DNA of 64,000 nt from Vibrio aquaticus (lineage in GTDB: Bacteria; Pseudomonadota; Gammaproteobacteria; Enterobacterales; Vibrionaceae). The DNA is taken from contig NZ_RXZH01000003.1 in assembly GCF_003970385.1 (NCBI RefSeq), positions 124,001 through 188,000 of the forward strand, written 5' to 3'. This document shows, one piece after another, positions 42,196 through 50,720 of the stretch. A program made the translations under genes and the position numbers. A model generated the notes under the pieces. The model saw only the letters and a list, made by a program, of their open reading frames with translations. It made no database searches and was not told the DNA's origin. Position 1 is the first letter of the stretch; each line of letters starts with the position of its first letter.

Positions 42196-42300
42196 ATGCC
42201 ATATACTCACACTTATTTCTCTGCACGCCCGGTTCGTTTTCCGATGCCGAATCGTCATATTTCAGGTCAAGGTCACTACCGTACCCCTCAGAAGCATTAA
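42196..42300 (+). CDS. Small unrecognised ORF (34 codons) between nfo and ung
   Basis: ATG at 42196 with a well-placed GAGGA SD (42184-42188, 7-nt spacing), encoding 34 residues rich in Pro, Arg, His and Tyr with no membrane segment. I do not recognise a family. The stop (42298-42300) ends 7 nt before the 5' arm of the hairpin that hides the ung SD, so it could act as a leader peptide rather than (or as well as) a functional small protein. Support is the SD and position only. Confidence 0.5.
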   Translation: MPYTHTYFSARPVRFPMPNRHISGQGHYRTPQKH

Positions 42301-42307
42301 CCTCTTT

Positions 42308-42359
42308 GTTCCTTCTTTCTATTTTGCGACAATTACGGAGTAAATAGAGAAGAAGGAAC
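42308..42359 (+). promoter_or_regulatory. Long hairpin sequestering the ung ribosome-binding site
   Basis: 42308-42324 pairs with 42342-42359: 17 base pairs with one bulged A (42348) and one G-U, closing a 17-nt loop. The 3' arm contains the AAGGA SD of ung (ATG at 42365). The 5' arm is therefore an anti-SD. There is no T run, so a terminator role is unlikely. Confidence 0.7.
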
Positions 42360-42364
42360 GATCG

Positions 42365-43054
42365 ATGAATACTTCCATGACTTGGCATGATGTTATTGGT
42401 GCTGAGAAAGAGCAGCAATACTTCAAACAGACACTCGCTTTTGTTGAATCTGAACGTGCTGCCGGTAAAACAGTCTTTCCAGCTACTAATGATGTGTTCA
42501 ACGCATTCAAAGCCACTGAGTTTTCACAAGTCAAAGTGGTGATTTTGGGGCAAGACCCTTATCACGGACCAAACCAAGCACACGGCTTAAGTTTCTCTGT
42601 ACGGCCAGGAATTAAAGTGCCTCCGTCTTTAGTTAATATGTATAAAGAACTGGTTCAAGATATCGAAGGGTTTGAAATTCCATCGCATGGCTATCTGCAA
42701 AGCTGGGCGCAGCAAGGAGTGCTTCTTCTCAATACGGTTTTAACGGTCGAGCAGGGCAAAGCTCACTCCCATGCAAAAAGTGGCTGGGAAACGTTTACAG
42801 ATAAAGTCATTGAAGCGATTAACCAGCATCAACAGGGCGTTGTATTTCTGCTGTGGGGCGCTCACGCTCAAAAGAAAGGCCAATTTATTGATCGTAGTAA
42901 GCATCATGTTTTGTCTGGTCCGCACCCGTCACCACTTTCGGCCTACCGAGGCTTCTTCGGTTGTCGTCATTTCTCTCAAGCCAATGACATTCTATTAGCG
43001 CAGAATAAGACGCCAATTGACTGGAAACTTCCCCTTGATGTGACCGTTGAGTAA
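42365..43054 (+). CDS. ung: Uracil-DNA glycosylase Ung
   Basis: Family 1 uracil-DNA glycosylase, 229 residues, removing uracil from DNA. Catalytic Asp64 is in the water-activating loop [18 protein letters not shown]. The uracil-binding and minor-groove loops [11 protein letters not shown] and [15 protein letters not shown] (His, Leu) are present. The SD lies in the 3' arm of a stable hairpin, suggesting translational control. Confidence 0.97.
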   Translation: MNTSMTWHDVIGAEKEQQYFKQTLAFVESERAAGKTVFPATNDVFNAFKATEFSQVKVVILGQDPYHGPNQAHGLSFSVRPGIKVPPSLVNMYKELVQDIEGFEIPSHGYLQSWAQQGVLLLNTVLTVEQGKAHSHAKSGWETFTDKVIEAINQHQQGVVFLLWGAHAQKKGQFIDRSKHHVLSGPHPSPLSAYRGFFGCRHFSQANDILLAQNKTPIDWKLPLDVTVE

Positions 43055-43150
43055 CTGAATCTCGAAAATAGATTAAAATTCGAACAAGATCAAAGCGCTT
43101 TACCGGTATCTCTAATAAGCTTAATAAAAGTAAGTGTTAAGGAGAGCGCT

Positions 43151-43702
43151 ATGATGATTGAACGGATTAAAAGAGAACATGGGTATATGGTGAAGTTATT
43201 GGCGATCTTAAGGCATAAGCTCGCCGTGCTTAAAGATGAAAGAGCGGTAAACTACGCGGTTCTAAAGGAAGTGGTCGATTACCTCGCGAATCACTCAGAG
43301 AAAGTGCACCACCCTAAAGAGGATATTCTCTACCACTATTACCTTACCCATTATGGTCACCACCAAGATATTGAAAACCTAGAGTCTGAACATGAGGCGT
43401 TGTCACGCATTACCCATGATTTTCTGAATGTTGTTGAGATGGTTTTACAAGATGCGGTGGTTCCTCAAGAGATCTTCATTGAGCAGTTGGAGGCTTTTTT
43501 AGATGCTCAGAAAAAGCACTTGGAGCTAGAAGAACAAAAGATATTTCCTCGTCTTATCGAGACTTTCACTGTTAAGGATTGGCAGTCGGTTGAAGAGCAG
43601 TGGAGTGTATGTGAAGACGATCCTGTCTTTGGCTCTACAATAGCAGAGCAGTATCAACAACTCGCCTCACGCATTCATCAAAACGCGCATGAGAGCACCT
43701 AA
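43151..43702 (+). CDS. Hemerythrin HHE-domain protein
   Basis: 183-residue all-helical protein with the hemerythrin iron-ligand pattern in two similar halves. Residues are His10 in KREHGYM, HHPKEDILY near 56, ESEHEAL near 85, and HLELEEQKIFP near 120. Such proteins bind a di-iron centre and act in oxygen, NO or iron handling; the specific role is unknown. The ATG at 43151 has an AAGGAGAG SD, and an ATG at 43154 is an alternative. It forms a single-gene unit ending at a shared terminator. Confidence 0.82.
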   Translation: MMIERIKREHGYMVKLLAILRHKLAVLKDERAVNYAVLKEVVDYLANHSEKVHHPKEDILYHYYLTHYGHHQDIENLESEHEALSRITHDFLNVVEMVLQDAVVPQEIFIEQLEAFLDAQKKHLELEEQKIFPRLIETFTVKDWQSVEEQWSVCEDDPVFGSTIAEQYQQLASRIHQNAHEST

Positions 43703-43724
43703 ATTACTCCGTGACTAGAAATGA

Positions 43725-43747
43725 AAAAGAGGCATTGCGCCTCTTTT
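43725..43747. terminator. Bidirectional terminator between hemerythrin and DUF3545 genes
   Basis: AAAAGAGGC / GCCTCTTTT hairpin with an ATTGC loop between convergent genes. Confidence 0.82.
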
Positions 43748-43749
43748 AT

Positions 43750-43932
43750 CTAGTATTCGACACCGTGTGAATCATCAAAGCCGATATCCATATCCATTAA
43801 CTCTTTTTGTAAGCGTTGGCGGTCTTTAATTGCTTCGATTTCTCGCCATTTACGTTTTACTGGTTTCGAACGCCCACCTCTTCCTTTTGGTAAGTCCTGT
43901 TCAAAAATTTCTTCAAAGTTTAAGCCTTCCAT
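43750..43932 (-). CDS. DUF3545-family small protein
   Basis: 60-residue protein with an acidic N-terminus, a basic Gly/Arg/Lys stretch (KGRGGRSKPVKRKWREIEAI) and an acidic C-terminus. The KRKWREIEAIKDRQRLQKEL core fits the DUF3545 family of vibrios and relatives. Function unknown; the charge pattern could suit nucleic-acid or protein binding, but this is a guess. A GAGG SD precedes the ATG on the minus strand. Confidence 0.75.
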   Translation of the reverse strand: MEGLNFEEIFEQDLPKGRGGRSKPVKRKWREIEAIKDRQRLQKELMDMDIGFDDSHGVEY

Positions 43933-44641
43933 AAGCGACCTCTTTATGATTTTTTATTCCCTCTACCTGGGGAATGTTTTTAATACCATATCTAAATCTA
44001 CCGTAACTTTGATTCGTTTCTCATTTGTTACGTTTCAATGAAGCTTTTACGCATAATGTGCGTGAGAGTCACAAAAAACGGGGATAGTGATGGTGTTTTT
44101 TTGAGCGATCGAATTGACGAAAACGATTAAATAGCAAAATAGGGTTTGTTACATGGATGTGTGATTTTATATAAAGAGGTTCATTATTCATCTGGGTGCT
44201 TAGTGGGCTAACCCCTGAGTTGGTTTTTTACCGTTTGTTGTTTTTATTAATGTAACGAATGCCTTGTACAGTAAGGCATCGGCGTTTCAACTGGTGAAAA
44301 GCGCAACGCAGCACTATGAAACAGAGGATGTAGTCGAATGATTAATTTTTTGTTTTATTGATGTTGGTTGTTGTGATTGTGTGTTGTTAAGTTTCGGTGA
44401 CTATCTAGTGAAAAATAGCAAGAATATAATCCTTGATGCATATTGATTTTTGTCTTTCTTCGCTGCATTATCCGCCCGTCAAAAAATACGCTGACACGTA
44501 AAATGGAAGCATGAAGCGCTTTTTACAGGTCTATACCGCATAAAACAACAACACAAAGACTGAGCAACCTTGACACTCAGTTAGGCGGTTAGATGGATGG
44601 CTTGGAAGCATAGGTCGGCGAAAACTCACTATGAGGATGTT
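43933..44641. other. 709-bp non-coding region upstream of the alanine/glycine symporter
   Basis: No ORF with an SD on either strand. Contents: a short dyad ACGCA-TAATG-TGCGT (44049-44063); a hairpin ATGCCTT/AAGGCAT (near 44260-44280); the promoter at 44443-44471; and a leader of about 160 nt with an ACTGAG/CTCAGT stem. It lacks the conserved blocks of the glycine riboswitch sometimes found before such symporters in Vibrio. Confidence 0.45.
44443..44471 (+). promoter_or_regulatory. Candidate promoter of the AGCS symporter gene
   Basis: TTGATT (44443-44448), 17-bp spacer, CATTAT (44466-44471), giving a leader of about 160 nt. Confidence 0.5.
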
Positions 44642-46072
44642 ATGACAGACTTAATTAACTTAATGAATGACCTACTTTGGGGTTCTATTCTTGTTTATCT
44701 ATTAGTTGGTGTCGGAATTTACTTTACTGTTCGTTTAGGGTTTATTCAGTTCCGTCACTTTGGCCACATGTTCTCTGTTCTTAAGAACAGCCGTAAAGCA
44801 GACAAAGCGGGTATCTCTTCTTTCCAAGCACTTTGTACAAGCTTAGCTGCACGTGTTGGTACAGGTAACATGGCTGGTGTTGCAGTTGCTCTAACCGCTG
44901 GTGGCCCAGGCGCGATTTTCTGGATGTGGCTGATTGCGATGCTAGGTATGGCAACGTCATTTGCAGAGAGCACATTAGCACAGCTATACAAAACAAAAGA
45001 CGACGATGGTAACTACCGCGGCGGTCCTGCGTACTACATGGAAAAAGGTCTAGGTATGCGCTGGATGGGTGTACTGTTCTCAGTATTCCTAATTATCGCA
45101 TTCGGCCTTGTGTTTAACGCAGTGCAAGCGAACTCTATCGCAAATGCAATGCACAACGCATTCGGTTGGGAGGACACCTATGTAGGTGTTGTGGTTGTAC
45201 TACTGTCTTCTATCGTTATCTTCGGTGGTATCAAGCGTATTGCACGCGTTGCAGAATTGGTTGTTCCAATCATGGCATTGGCTTACCTACTGCTTGCATT
45301 GTTCGTCATGATGATGAACCTAGAGAAGCTTCCAGCGGTTCTGACGCTGATCTTCAAGAGTGCATTTGGTCTGCAAGAAGCTGCGGCAGGTGGTTTAGGT
45401 TACGCGATCGCTCAAGCAATGATCAACGGTATTAAACGTGGTCTATTCTCGAACGAAGCAGGTATGGGTTCTGCGCCAAACGCGGCAGCATCAGCAACGC
45501 CTTACCCGCCGCACCCAGCTTCACAAGGTTATGTGCAAATGCTAGGTGTGTTCATGGATACGATCGTTATCTGTTCTGCAACTGTGGCTATCATCCTAAT
45601 GTCAGGTGAATATGTACCGCACGGTGAAGTAACGGGTATCGAACTGACTCAGAGTGCACTAAGCTCTCAAGTTGGTGAGTGGGGCGGCATCTTCGTTGCA
45701 GTAGCGATTTTCTTCTTCGCATTTACTTCAATTATTGCGAACTACTCTTACGCTGAAACAAACCTGATCTTCCTTGAGCACAACCACAAAGCGGGTCTAG
45801 GTATCTTCCGTATCGTTGTGCTAGGCATGGTAATGTTCGGTGCAGTAGCGTCACTACCGGTTGTTTGGGCGCTTGCAGACGTATCGATGGGTCTAATGGC
45901 GATTGTTAACTTAGTGGCGATTCTTCTGCTATCAGGCATCGTTATTAAGCTTGCGAAAGACTACAACCGTCAGTTAGATGAAGGCAAAGTGCCAACGTTT
46001 GACTCGAACGACTTCCCTGAGCTGAAATCTCAGCTTGAAGATGGGATCTGGGATCAGAGCAAGAAAGACTAG
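44642..46072 (+). CDS. Alanine/glycine:cation symporter (AGCS family)
   Basis: 476-residue Na-coupled amino-acid carrier with about eleven membrane helices. Family marks are the N-terminal VRLGFIQFRHFGHMF, SSFQALCTSLAARVGTGNMAGVA, GGPAYYMEKGLG and GLFSNEAGMGSAPNAAA. The ATG at 44642 follows a GAGGA SD; in-frame codons from 44597 would add 15 unrelated polar residues. Substrate is alanine or glycine by family; which one cannot be told. Confidence 0.92.
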   Translation: MTDLINLMNDLLWGSILVYLLVGVGIYFTVRLGFIQFRHFGHMFSVLKNSRKADKAGISSFQALCTSLAARVGTGNMAGVAVALTAGGPGAIFWMWLIAMLGMATSFAESTLAQLYKTKDDDGNYRGGPAYYMEKGLGMRWMGVLFSVFLIIAFGLVFNAVQANSIANAMHNAFGWEDTYVGVVVVLLSSIVIFGGIKRIARVAELVVPIMALAYLLLALFVMMMNLEKLPAVLTLIFKSAFGLQEAAAGGLGYAIAQAMINGIKRGLFSNEAGMGSAPNAAASATPYPPHPASQGYVQMLGVFMDTIVICSATVAIILMSGEYVPHGEVTGIELTQSALSSQVGEWGGIFVAVAIFFFAFTSIIANYSYAETNLIFLEHNHKAGLGIFRIVVLGMVMFGAVASLPVVWALADVSMGLMAIVNLVAILLLSGIVIKLAKDYNRQLDEGKVPTFDSNDFPELKSQLEDGIWDQSKKD

Positions 46073-46107
46073 TAGATAGTTATAGATAACGTCTATTAAA
46101 ACGATTC

Positions 46108-46140
46108 AAAAAGCCATGCAGACAATGCATGGCTTTTTTT
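46108..46140 (+). terminator. Intrinsic terminator of the AGCS gene
   Basis: AAAAAGCCATGCA / TGCATGGCTTTTTTT hairpin with a GACAA loop. Confidence 0.92.
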
Positions 46141-46182
46141 GTACCCTAAACTCAATAAAACAAGAATGGACAGAGTAAAGTT

Positions 46183-46959
46183 ATGTTAATCGTCGTTTCT
46201 CCTGCGAAAACTTTAGATTATGAATCCCCACTGGCGACAGAGAAGTTCACTCAGCCAGATTTAGTTGAGTACTCGAAAGAGCTGATCGACGTTTGCCGTA
46301 AACTTACGCCAGCGGACGTAGCGAGTTTGATGAAAGTCAGCGATAAGATTGCTGATTTGAACGTTGGCCGTTTTCAAGAGTGGAGTGAGAATTTCACTAC
46401 TGACAACTCGCGCCAGGCGATTCTGGCATTCAAAGGTGATGTCTATACCGGCCTAGATGCGCAAACATTGTCGGAAGAAGACTTTGATTATGCTCAGTCC
46501 CACCTACGTATGCTGTCTGGCTTATACGGCCTGCTAAAGCCTCTAGACTTGATGCAGCCATACCGCCTAGAGATGGGCACCAAGCTTGCGAATGAGAAAG
46601 GCACCAACCTTTACCAATTCTGGGGTAACGTTATTACCGATAAGCTCAATGCAGCGATCGAAGCCCAAGGCGATAACGTGCTTATCAATCTTGCGTCGAA
46701 TGAATACTTCAAAGCAGTAAAACCAAAAGCGTTAGATGCCCAAGTAATCACACCTGTCTTCAAAGACTGTAAGAACGGTCAATATAAAGTGATCAGCTTT
46801 TACGCGAAGAAGGCGCGTGGCATGATGGCGCGTTATATCATTGAGAATCGCATTTCCAGTGTGGCTGATTTAACCAAGTTTGATACCGCGGGCTATTACT
46901 TTGTCGAAGAAGAATCCACACCGACTGAACTAGTCTTTAAACGAGAAGAGCAGAACTAG
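46183..46959 (+). CDS. yaaA: Peroxide stress protein YaaA
   Basis: YaaA (UPF0246) family, 258 residues. It has the conserved N-terminal [39 protein letters not shown], and the C-terminal [12 protein letters not shown]. In E. coli it lowers intracellular iron under hydrogen peroxide stress; the fold is linked to DNA binding. It is followed after 12 bp by a small DUF5363 gene and then a TatD hydrolase, probably one transcript. Confidence 0.93.
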   Translation: MLIVVSPAKTLDYESPLATEKFTQPDLVEYSKELIDVCRKLTPADVASLMKVSDKIADLNVGRFQEWSENFTTDNSRQAILAFKGDVYTGLDAQTLSEEDFDYAQSHLRMLSGLYGLLKPLDLMQPYRLEMGTKLANEKGTNLYQFWGNVITDKLNAAIEAQGDNVLINLASNEYFKAVKPKALDAQVITPVFKDCKNGQYKVISFYAKKARGMMARYIIENRISSVADLTKFDTAGYYFVEEESTPTELVFKREEQN

Positions 46960-46971
46960 AAGGGGACGGTG

Positions 46972-47118
46972 ATGGGCAGCTGGCTGAAGCGTCTATTAGC
47001 AAAATATGATGCCTGGTGTTTGTCTCTCGGATTGACCCCCGAGAATAAGCGCAGCTGTGTTCCTTATCGCACTGACCCAAGTGCTGAGAACCCTGATAAA
47101 ACTAAGGCGCAAAAGTAA
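46972..47118 (+). CDS. DUF5363-family small protein
   Basis: 48-residue protein with an AGGGGACGG SD 12 nt after yaaA. The sequence WLKRLLAKYDAWCLSLGLTP followed by ENKRSCVPYR fits the small DUF5363 family found beside yaaA/tatD in vibrios. Two Cys and many Arg/Lys residues are present. Function unknown. Its stop overlaps the tatD start (TAATG), so its translation probably drives that of tatD. Confidence 0.75.
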   Translation: MGSWLKRLLAKYDAWCLSLGLTPENKRSCVPYRTDPSAENPDKTKAQK

Positions 47119-47891
47119 TGCGCCTTTTTGATACCCACTGTCATCTCGATTTTGACATCTTCCAAGACGATTTTGAGCCTCAACTGAAATCTGCCTATGA
47201 GCAAGGTGTTTCACGCTTTGTTGTTCCATCTGTTGGCTCAAGTAATTGGGCCAAAGTGCACCAAATGGCGGCAGGCCACACGGATATATATTATGCGCTC
47301 GGGATGCACCCCTATTTTCTTCATCCTCAAAGTATTGACGAATTGCCGACCTTAAAAGAGTGGCTAAATCGACGCAGTCATCAGTGCATCGCAGTAGGCG
47401 AGTGCGGGTTAGATGCGATGGTTAAGGTCGATATGGCGCTTCAAGAAAAAGTGTTTATTGAACAGGTCCGTTTCGCAACATCTTGTCAACTTCCTCTGGT
47501 GTTACACAGCAGAAAAACACATCACCGAATATTGCAGATTTTGAAGCAAGAAAAGTTTCAGTTTGGTGGCGTTTTACACGGTTTTTCGGGCAGCTATCAG
47601 CAAGCAATGCAGTTTATTTCGCTTGGATTCTACATCGGTATTGGGGGAGTCATTACTTATCCAAGAGCCAACAAAACCAGACAAGCCGTTGCTCAATTAC
47701 CATTGGAGAGTTTGGTCCTCGAAACCGATTCTCCCGACATGCCACTGAATGGTCATCAGGGCAAGTCCAATCATCCCAAGATGTTAGGTGAAATTTTGTC
47801 CTGTGTCGCATTGCTAAAAGGAATGTCAGAGCAAACGATTGCTGAAATCGTTTGGAAAAATAGCAATTCAGCGTTCTGTATTTGTGAATAA
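47118..47891 (+). CDS. TatD-family metal-dependent hydrolase (YjjV-like)
   Basis: 257-residue TIM-barrel hydrolase of the TatD/YjjV DNase family. Metal-binding motifs: FDTHCHLDFD (N-terminal HxH), GECGLDAM (Glu), LVLHSRKTH (His), LHGFSGS (His) and LETDSPDMP (Asp). The NH2 half is closer to YjjV than TatD, but the subfamily was not tested. The start is coupled to the DUF5363 stop. Confidence 0.88.
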   Translation: MRLFDTHCHLDFDIFQDDFEPQLKSAYEQGVSRFVVPSVGSSNWAKVHQMAAGHTDIYYALGMHPYFLHPQSIDELPTLKEWLNRRSHQCIAVGECGLDAMVKVDMALQEKVFIEQVRFATSCQLPLVLHSRKTHHRILQILKQEKFQFGGVLHGFSGSYQQAMQFISLGFYIGIGGVITYPRANKTRQAVAQLPLESLVLETDSPDMPLNGHQGKSNHPKMLGEILSCVALLKGMSEQTIAEIVWKNSNSAFCICE

Positions 47892-47936
47892 ATTCTAAAT
47901 AATTTGTTCGATTGATGATTAGGATGAGATTGAAAG

Positions 47937-48031
47937 GTGATCTTGTTCACGTAAATGAGTGAACGCACCATGAATCTTATTAGAAACTGTGAGGGTGGCA
48001 TTACTTTATCAATGGACGGATGAGTATAATC
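47937..48031 (+). promoter_or_regulatory. nupC promoter with two CRP-like sites
   Basis: Site 1 is GTGA-N6-TCAC at 47937-47950 (strong palindrome, centre 47943.5). Site 2 is TGTGA-N6-CATTA at 47988-48003 (weak, centre 47995.5), 52 bp apart. A TATAAT at 48026-48031 predicts a start near 48038, placing the sites near -42 and -94. No good -35 is present, as usual for class II CRP promoters. Confidence 0.6.
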
Positions 48032-48095
48032 ACCCCCGCTTTTGAGCTCCATTTTGTAACACGCCAATAAATAACATATAAGGAAGTCATAAACT

Positions 48096-49358
48096 ATGAG
48101 CCTGTTTATGAGCCTAGTCGGTATGGCAGTATTGCTAGGAATTGCATTACTACTGTCTGATAACCGCAAAGCTATCAATCTAAGAACTGTGGGTGGCGCA
48201 TTTGCTATCCAATTCATCATCGGTGGTTTCGTTCTTTACGTACCATGGGGTCGTGACCTTCTAGCTGGTTTCTCAGCTGGTGTACAAAACGTTATCGACT
48301 ACGGTAAAGACGGTACTGGTTTCCTATTCGGAAGCCTAGTTAACTTCTCAGTTGACGGTATCGGTTTCATCTTTGCTTTCCAAGTACTACCAACGCTAAT
48401 CTTCTTCTCTGCGCTAATTTCTGTACTTTACTACATCGGTGTGATGCAGTGGGTTATCAAGATTCTTGGTGGCGGTCTACAAAAAGCACTAGGTACTTCA
48501 CGTGCCGAGTCTATGTCTGCAGCAGCGAACATTTTCGTAGGTCAAACAGAGGCACCTCTAGTAGTACGTCCGTTTGTTCCTAAAATGACTCAATCTGAGC
48601 TATTCGCAGTAATGTGTGGTGGTCTTGCGTCGGTTGCTGGTGGTGTACTAGCAGGTTACGCATCTATGGGTGTACCTCTAGAGTACCTTGTAGCAGCATC
48701 ATTCATGGCAGCACCAGGTGGTCTACTATTCGCTAAAATCATTAAACCAGAAGTTGACACTCCAGATGAAGATTTGGAAAACAACATTGATGGTGGTGAT
48801 GACAAACCAGCTAACGTTATCGACGCAGCAGCAGGTGGTGCATCAGTTGGTCTACAACTAGCACTGAACGTTGGTGCAATGCTACTAGCATTCGTTGGTC
48901 TAATCGCACTAGTTAACGGCATCCTAGGTGGTGTTGGCGGTTGGTTCGGTATGGAGAACCTAACTCTAGAACTACTACTAGGTTGGTTGTTTGCACCTCT
49001 AGCATTCCTAATCGGTGTACCATGGGCTGAAGCAACATTTGCTGGTTCTTTCATCGGTCAAAAACTGGTTGTAAACGAATTCGTAGCGTACCTAAACTTC
49101 GTACCTTACGTTGGTGATGCAGCACAAGTTGTTCCTGCAACAGGTGCGGTAATGTCTGAGAAGACTCAAGCAATCATCGCATTCGCACTATGTGGTTTCG
49201 CAAACCTTTCTTCTATCGCGATTCTACTAGGTGGTCTAGGCAGCCTAGCTCCTGCACGTCGTCACGACATCGCTCGTATGGGTGTTAAAGCAGTAGCTGC
49301 TGGTACTCTATCTAACCTGATGGCAGCGACTATCGCTGGCTTCTTCCTATCTTTCTAA
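48096..49358 (+). CDS. nupC: Concentrative nucleoside transporter NupC
   Basis: CNT-family Na-coupled nucleoside importer, 420 residues. Re-entrant loop motifs include the [13 protein letters not shown] segment (HP1/TM4 nucleoside site) and [31 protein letters not shown] (HP2/TM7 to TM8 region, quoted here in parts: ATGAVMSEK and GFANLSS). The orthologue at this locus in V. cholerae is vcCNT, whose structure is known. It feeds the deo enzymes encoded next. Confidence 0.94.
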   Translation: MSLFMSLVGMAVLLGIALLLSDNRKAINLRTVGGAFAIQFIIGGFVLYVPWGRDLLAGFSAGVQNVIDYGKDGTGFLFGSLVNFSVDGIGFIFAFQVLPTLIFFSALISVLYYIGVMQWVIKILGGGLQKALGTSRAESMSAAANIFVGQTEAPLVVRPFVPKMTQSELFAVMCGGLASVAGGVLAGYASMGVPLEYLVAASFMAAPGGLLFAKIIKPEVDTPDEDLENNIDGGDDKPANVIDAAAGGASVGLQLALNVGAMLLAFVGLIALVNGILGGVGGWFGMENLTLELLLGWLFAPLAFLIGVPWAEATFAGSFIGQKLVVNEFVAYLNFVPYVGDAAQVVPATGAVMSEKTQAIIAFALCGFANLSSIAILLGGLGSLAPARRHDIARMGVKAVAAGTLSNLMAATIAGFFLSF

Positions 49359-49393
49359 GAAAGTAGAGTTAGATTATATAGACGCCGTTTTAC

Positions 49394-49431
49394 AAAACCC
49401 CGTAGTAACTCTGTTACTGCGGGGTTTTTTT
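49394..49431 (+). terminator. Intrinsic terminator of nupC
   Basis: AAAACCCCGTAGTAAC / GTTACTGCGGGGTTTT hairpin with a TCT loop and a long T run. Confidence 0.92.
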
Positions 49432-49509
49432 GTTTCTTTCCTTAGAAAGAGAACAGTCTAATTATATTTAGGCAATAGGTTCGTTGCGTTAGGAGATCGA
49501 TAAGATTGA

Positions 49510-49593
49510 GCAAACGTTAAACAGAATCTTTTTTGAGATACAAACCGTTTGCGCTCTATGAGCAACTACAGATTTTCGATGAATATCTATAAT
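49510..49593 (+). promoter_or_regulatory. Candidate deo promoter with two LacI-family operator-like sites
   Basis: TATAAT at 49588-49593 (poor -35). Upstream lie GCAAACGTTAAAC (about 49510-49521) and CAAACCGTTTG (49541-49551), whose CAAACG/CGTTTG cores resemble CytR/PurR-type LacI-family operators. A GTTGCGTT octamer close to the CytR half-site lies near 49483. Spacing between the two dyads is about 31 bp. Regulator identity is inferred from family consensus only. Confidence 0.45.
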
Positions 49594-49698
49594 GTATAGT
49601 TGTAGGAAGTAGGGTGGCGCTGATGAGTTCGCATACTACTTTTTATACATTCAGATTTATTGAAATGTTTTTCGCTAGCGATAATTAATACAAGGAGT

Positions 49699-49907
49699 AT
49701 GATTGCCGCTGGCAGCAACTCAAGTTGCTAGGGCTTAGCCCTTATACGTTAGACACCGCAATCACAGATTGTTGTGCCATAGACCAAACTGGTACTGTGC
49801 GGTGACAAGGATAGCAATTAGGGGTCAATTCGCTGTTTACCCCTGAGTCTTCAAGGAACCAAGTCCGTTCATTAATGACTACATCGCCAACTTGAATAGA
49901 CAGGTTG
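49699..49907 (+). ncRNA. Candidate structured leader RNA of the deo operon
   Basis: The 585-bp gap between nupC and deoC has no gene but a dense run of helices: AGCAAC/GTTGCT (49714-49729), AGGGC/GCCCT (49730-49742), a long-range CACCG/CGGTG (49754-49804) enclosing CAATC/GATTG and ACC/GGT, AGGGGT/ACCCCT (49820-49844), and CAACTTG/CAGGTTG (49888-49907). From the predicted start near 49600 the leader would be about 340 nt. It matches no riboswitch class that I recognise. Confidence 0.5.
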
Positions 49908-49943
49908 CGCAGTAAAATTTTTGAATATTGATCGGAGATAGAA

Positions 49944-50720
49944 ATGAGCGATTTAAAAGCAGCAGCACTACGTGCACTTAAACTAATGGACCTAACTACG
50001 CTGAATGATGACGATACTGACGCGAAAGTTATTTCACTATGTCATGACGCAAAATCAGCAGTAGGTAACACCGCTGCAATCTGTATTTACCCTCGCTTTA
50101 TTCCTATTGCTAAGAAGACACTTCGTGAGCAAGGTACACCAGACGTTCGCATCGCGACCGTAACTAACTTCCCACACGGTAACGACGACATCGAAATCGC
50201 AGTTGCTGAGACAAAAGCGGCAGTTGCTTACGGTGCGGATGAAGTAGACGTAGTATTCCCTTACCGTGCGCTAATGGCAGGTAACGAAGAAGTTGGCTTC
50301 GAACTTGTGAAGCAATGTAAAGAAGCGTGTGGTGACATCCTTCTTAAAGTGATCATCGAAACAGGTGAACTGAAAGAAGAAGCACTAATTAAGAAAGCTT
50401 CTGAAATCTGTATCAAAGCGGGTGCAGATTTCATTAAAACGTCAACGGGTAAAGTGCCAGTAAACGCAACGCCAGAATACGCTCGCATGATGCTTGAAGT
50501 GATTCGTGATATGGGCGTTGCAGAAACGGTTGGTTTCAAACCAGCAGGTGGCGTACGTACAGCAGAAGATGCACAAGCGTACTTAGCAATGGCAGATGAA
50601 ATCCTAGGTGATAACTGGGTTGATGCTCGTCACTACCGTTTCGGTGCATCAAGCCTGCTAACTAACCTTCTTAATACATTAGAAGTAACAGACGAGACTG
50701 CTGACCCAGCAGCTTACTAA
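49944..50720 (+). CDS. deoC: Deoxyribose-phosphate aldolase DeoC
   Basis: Class I aldolase that splits 2-deoxyribose-5-phosphate into glyceraldehyde 3-phosphate and acetaldehyde; 258 residues. The Schiff-base Lys165 is in [10 protein letters not shown] second conserved Lys is in [10 protein letters not shown], and the N-terminal [12 protein letters not shown] is typical. SD GGAGA. First gene of deoCABD, the order found in E. coli. Confidence 0.96.
   Translation: MSDLKAAALRALKLMDLTTLNDDDTDAKVISLCHDAKSAVGNTAAICIYPRFIPIAKKTLREQGTPDVRIATVTNFPHGNDDIEIAVAETKAAVAYGADEVDVVFPYRALMAGNEEVGFELVKQCKEACGDILLKVIIETGELKEEALIKKASEICIKAGADFIKTSTGKVPVNATPEYARMMLEVIRDMGVAETVGFKPAGGVRTAEDAQAYLAMADEILGDNWVDARHYRFGASSLLTNLLNTLEVTDETADPAAY

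Noticed and set aside
44480..44641. Glycine riboswitch before the AGCS symporter
   Set aside because: The conserved purine-rich and CTCTCAGG-type blocks are absent.
49699..49731. 10-codon ORF at the head of the deo leader
   Set aside because: An AAGGAG sequence is present but only 1 nt from the ATG, too close for normal initiation; not called.
49711..49760. Resemblance to an integron recombination site (GTTAGAC core preceded by short GGGC/GCCC repeats)
   Set aside because: No partner RYYYAAC core, no cassette ORFs, no integrase nearby; the helices fit a structured RNA better.
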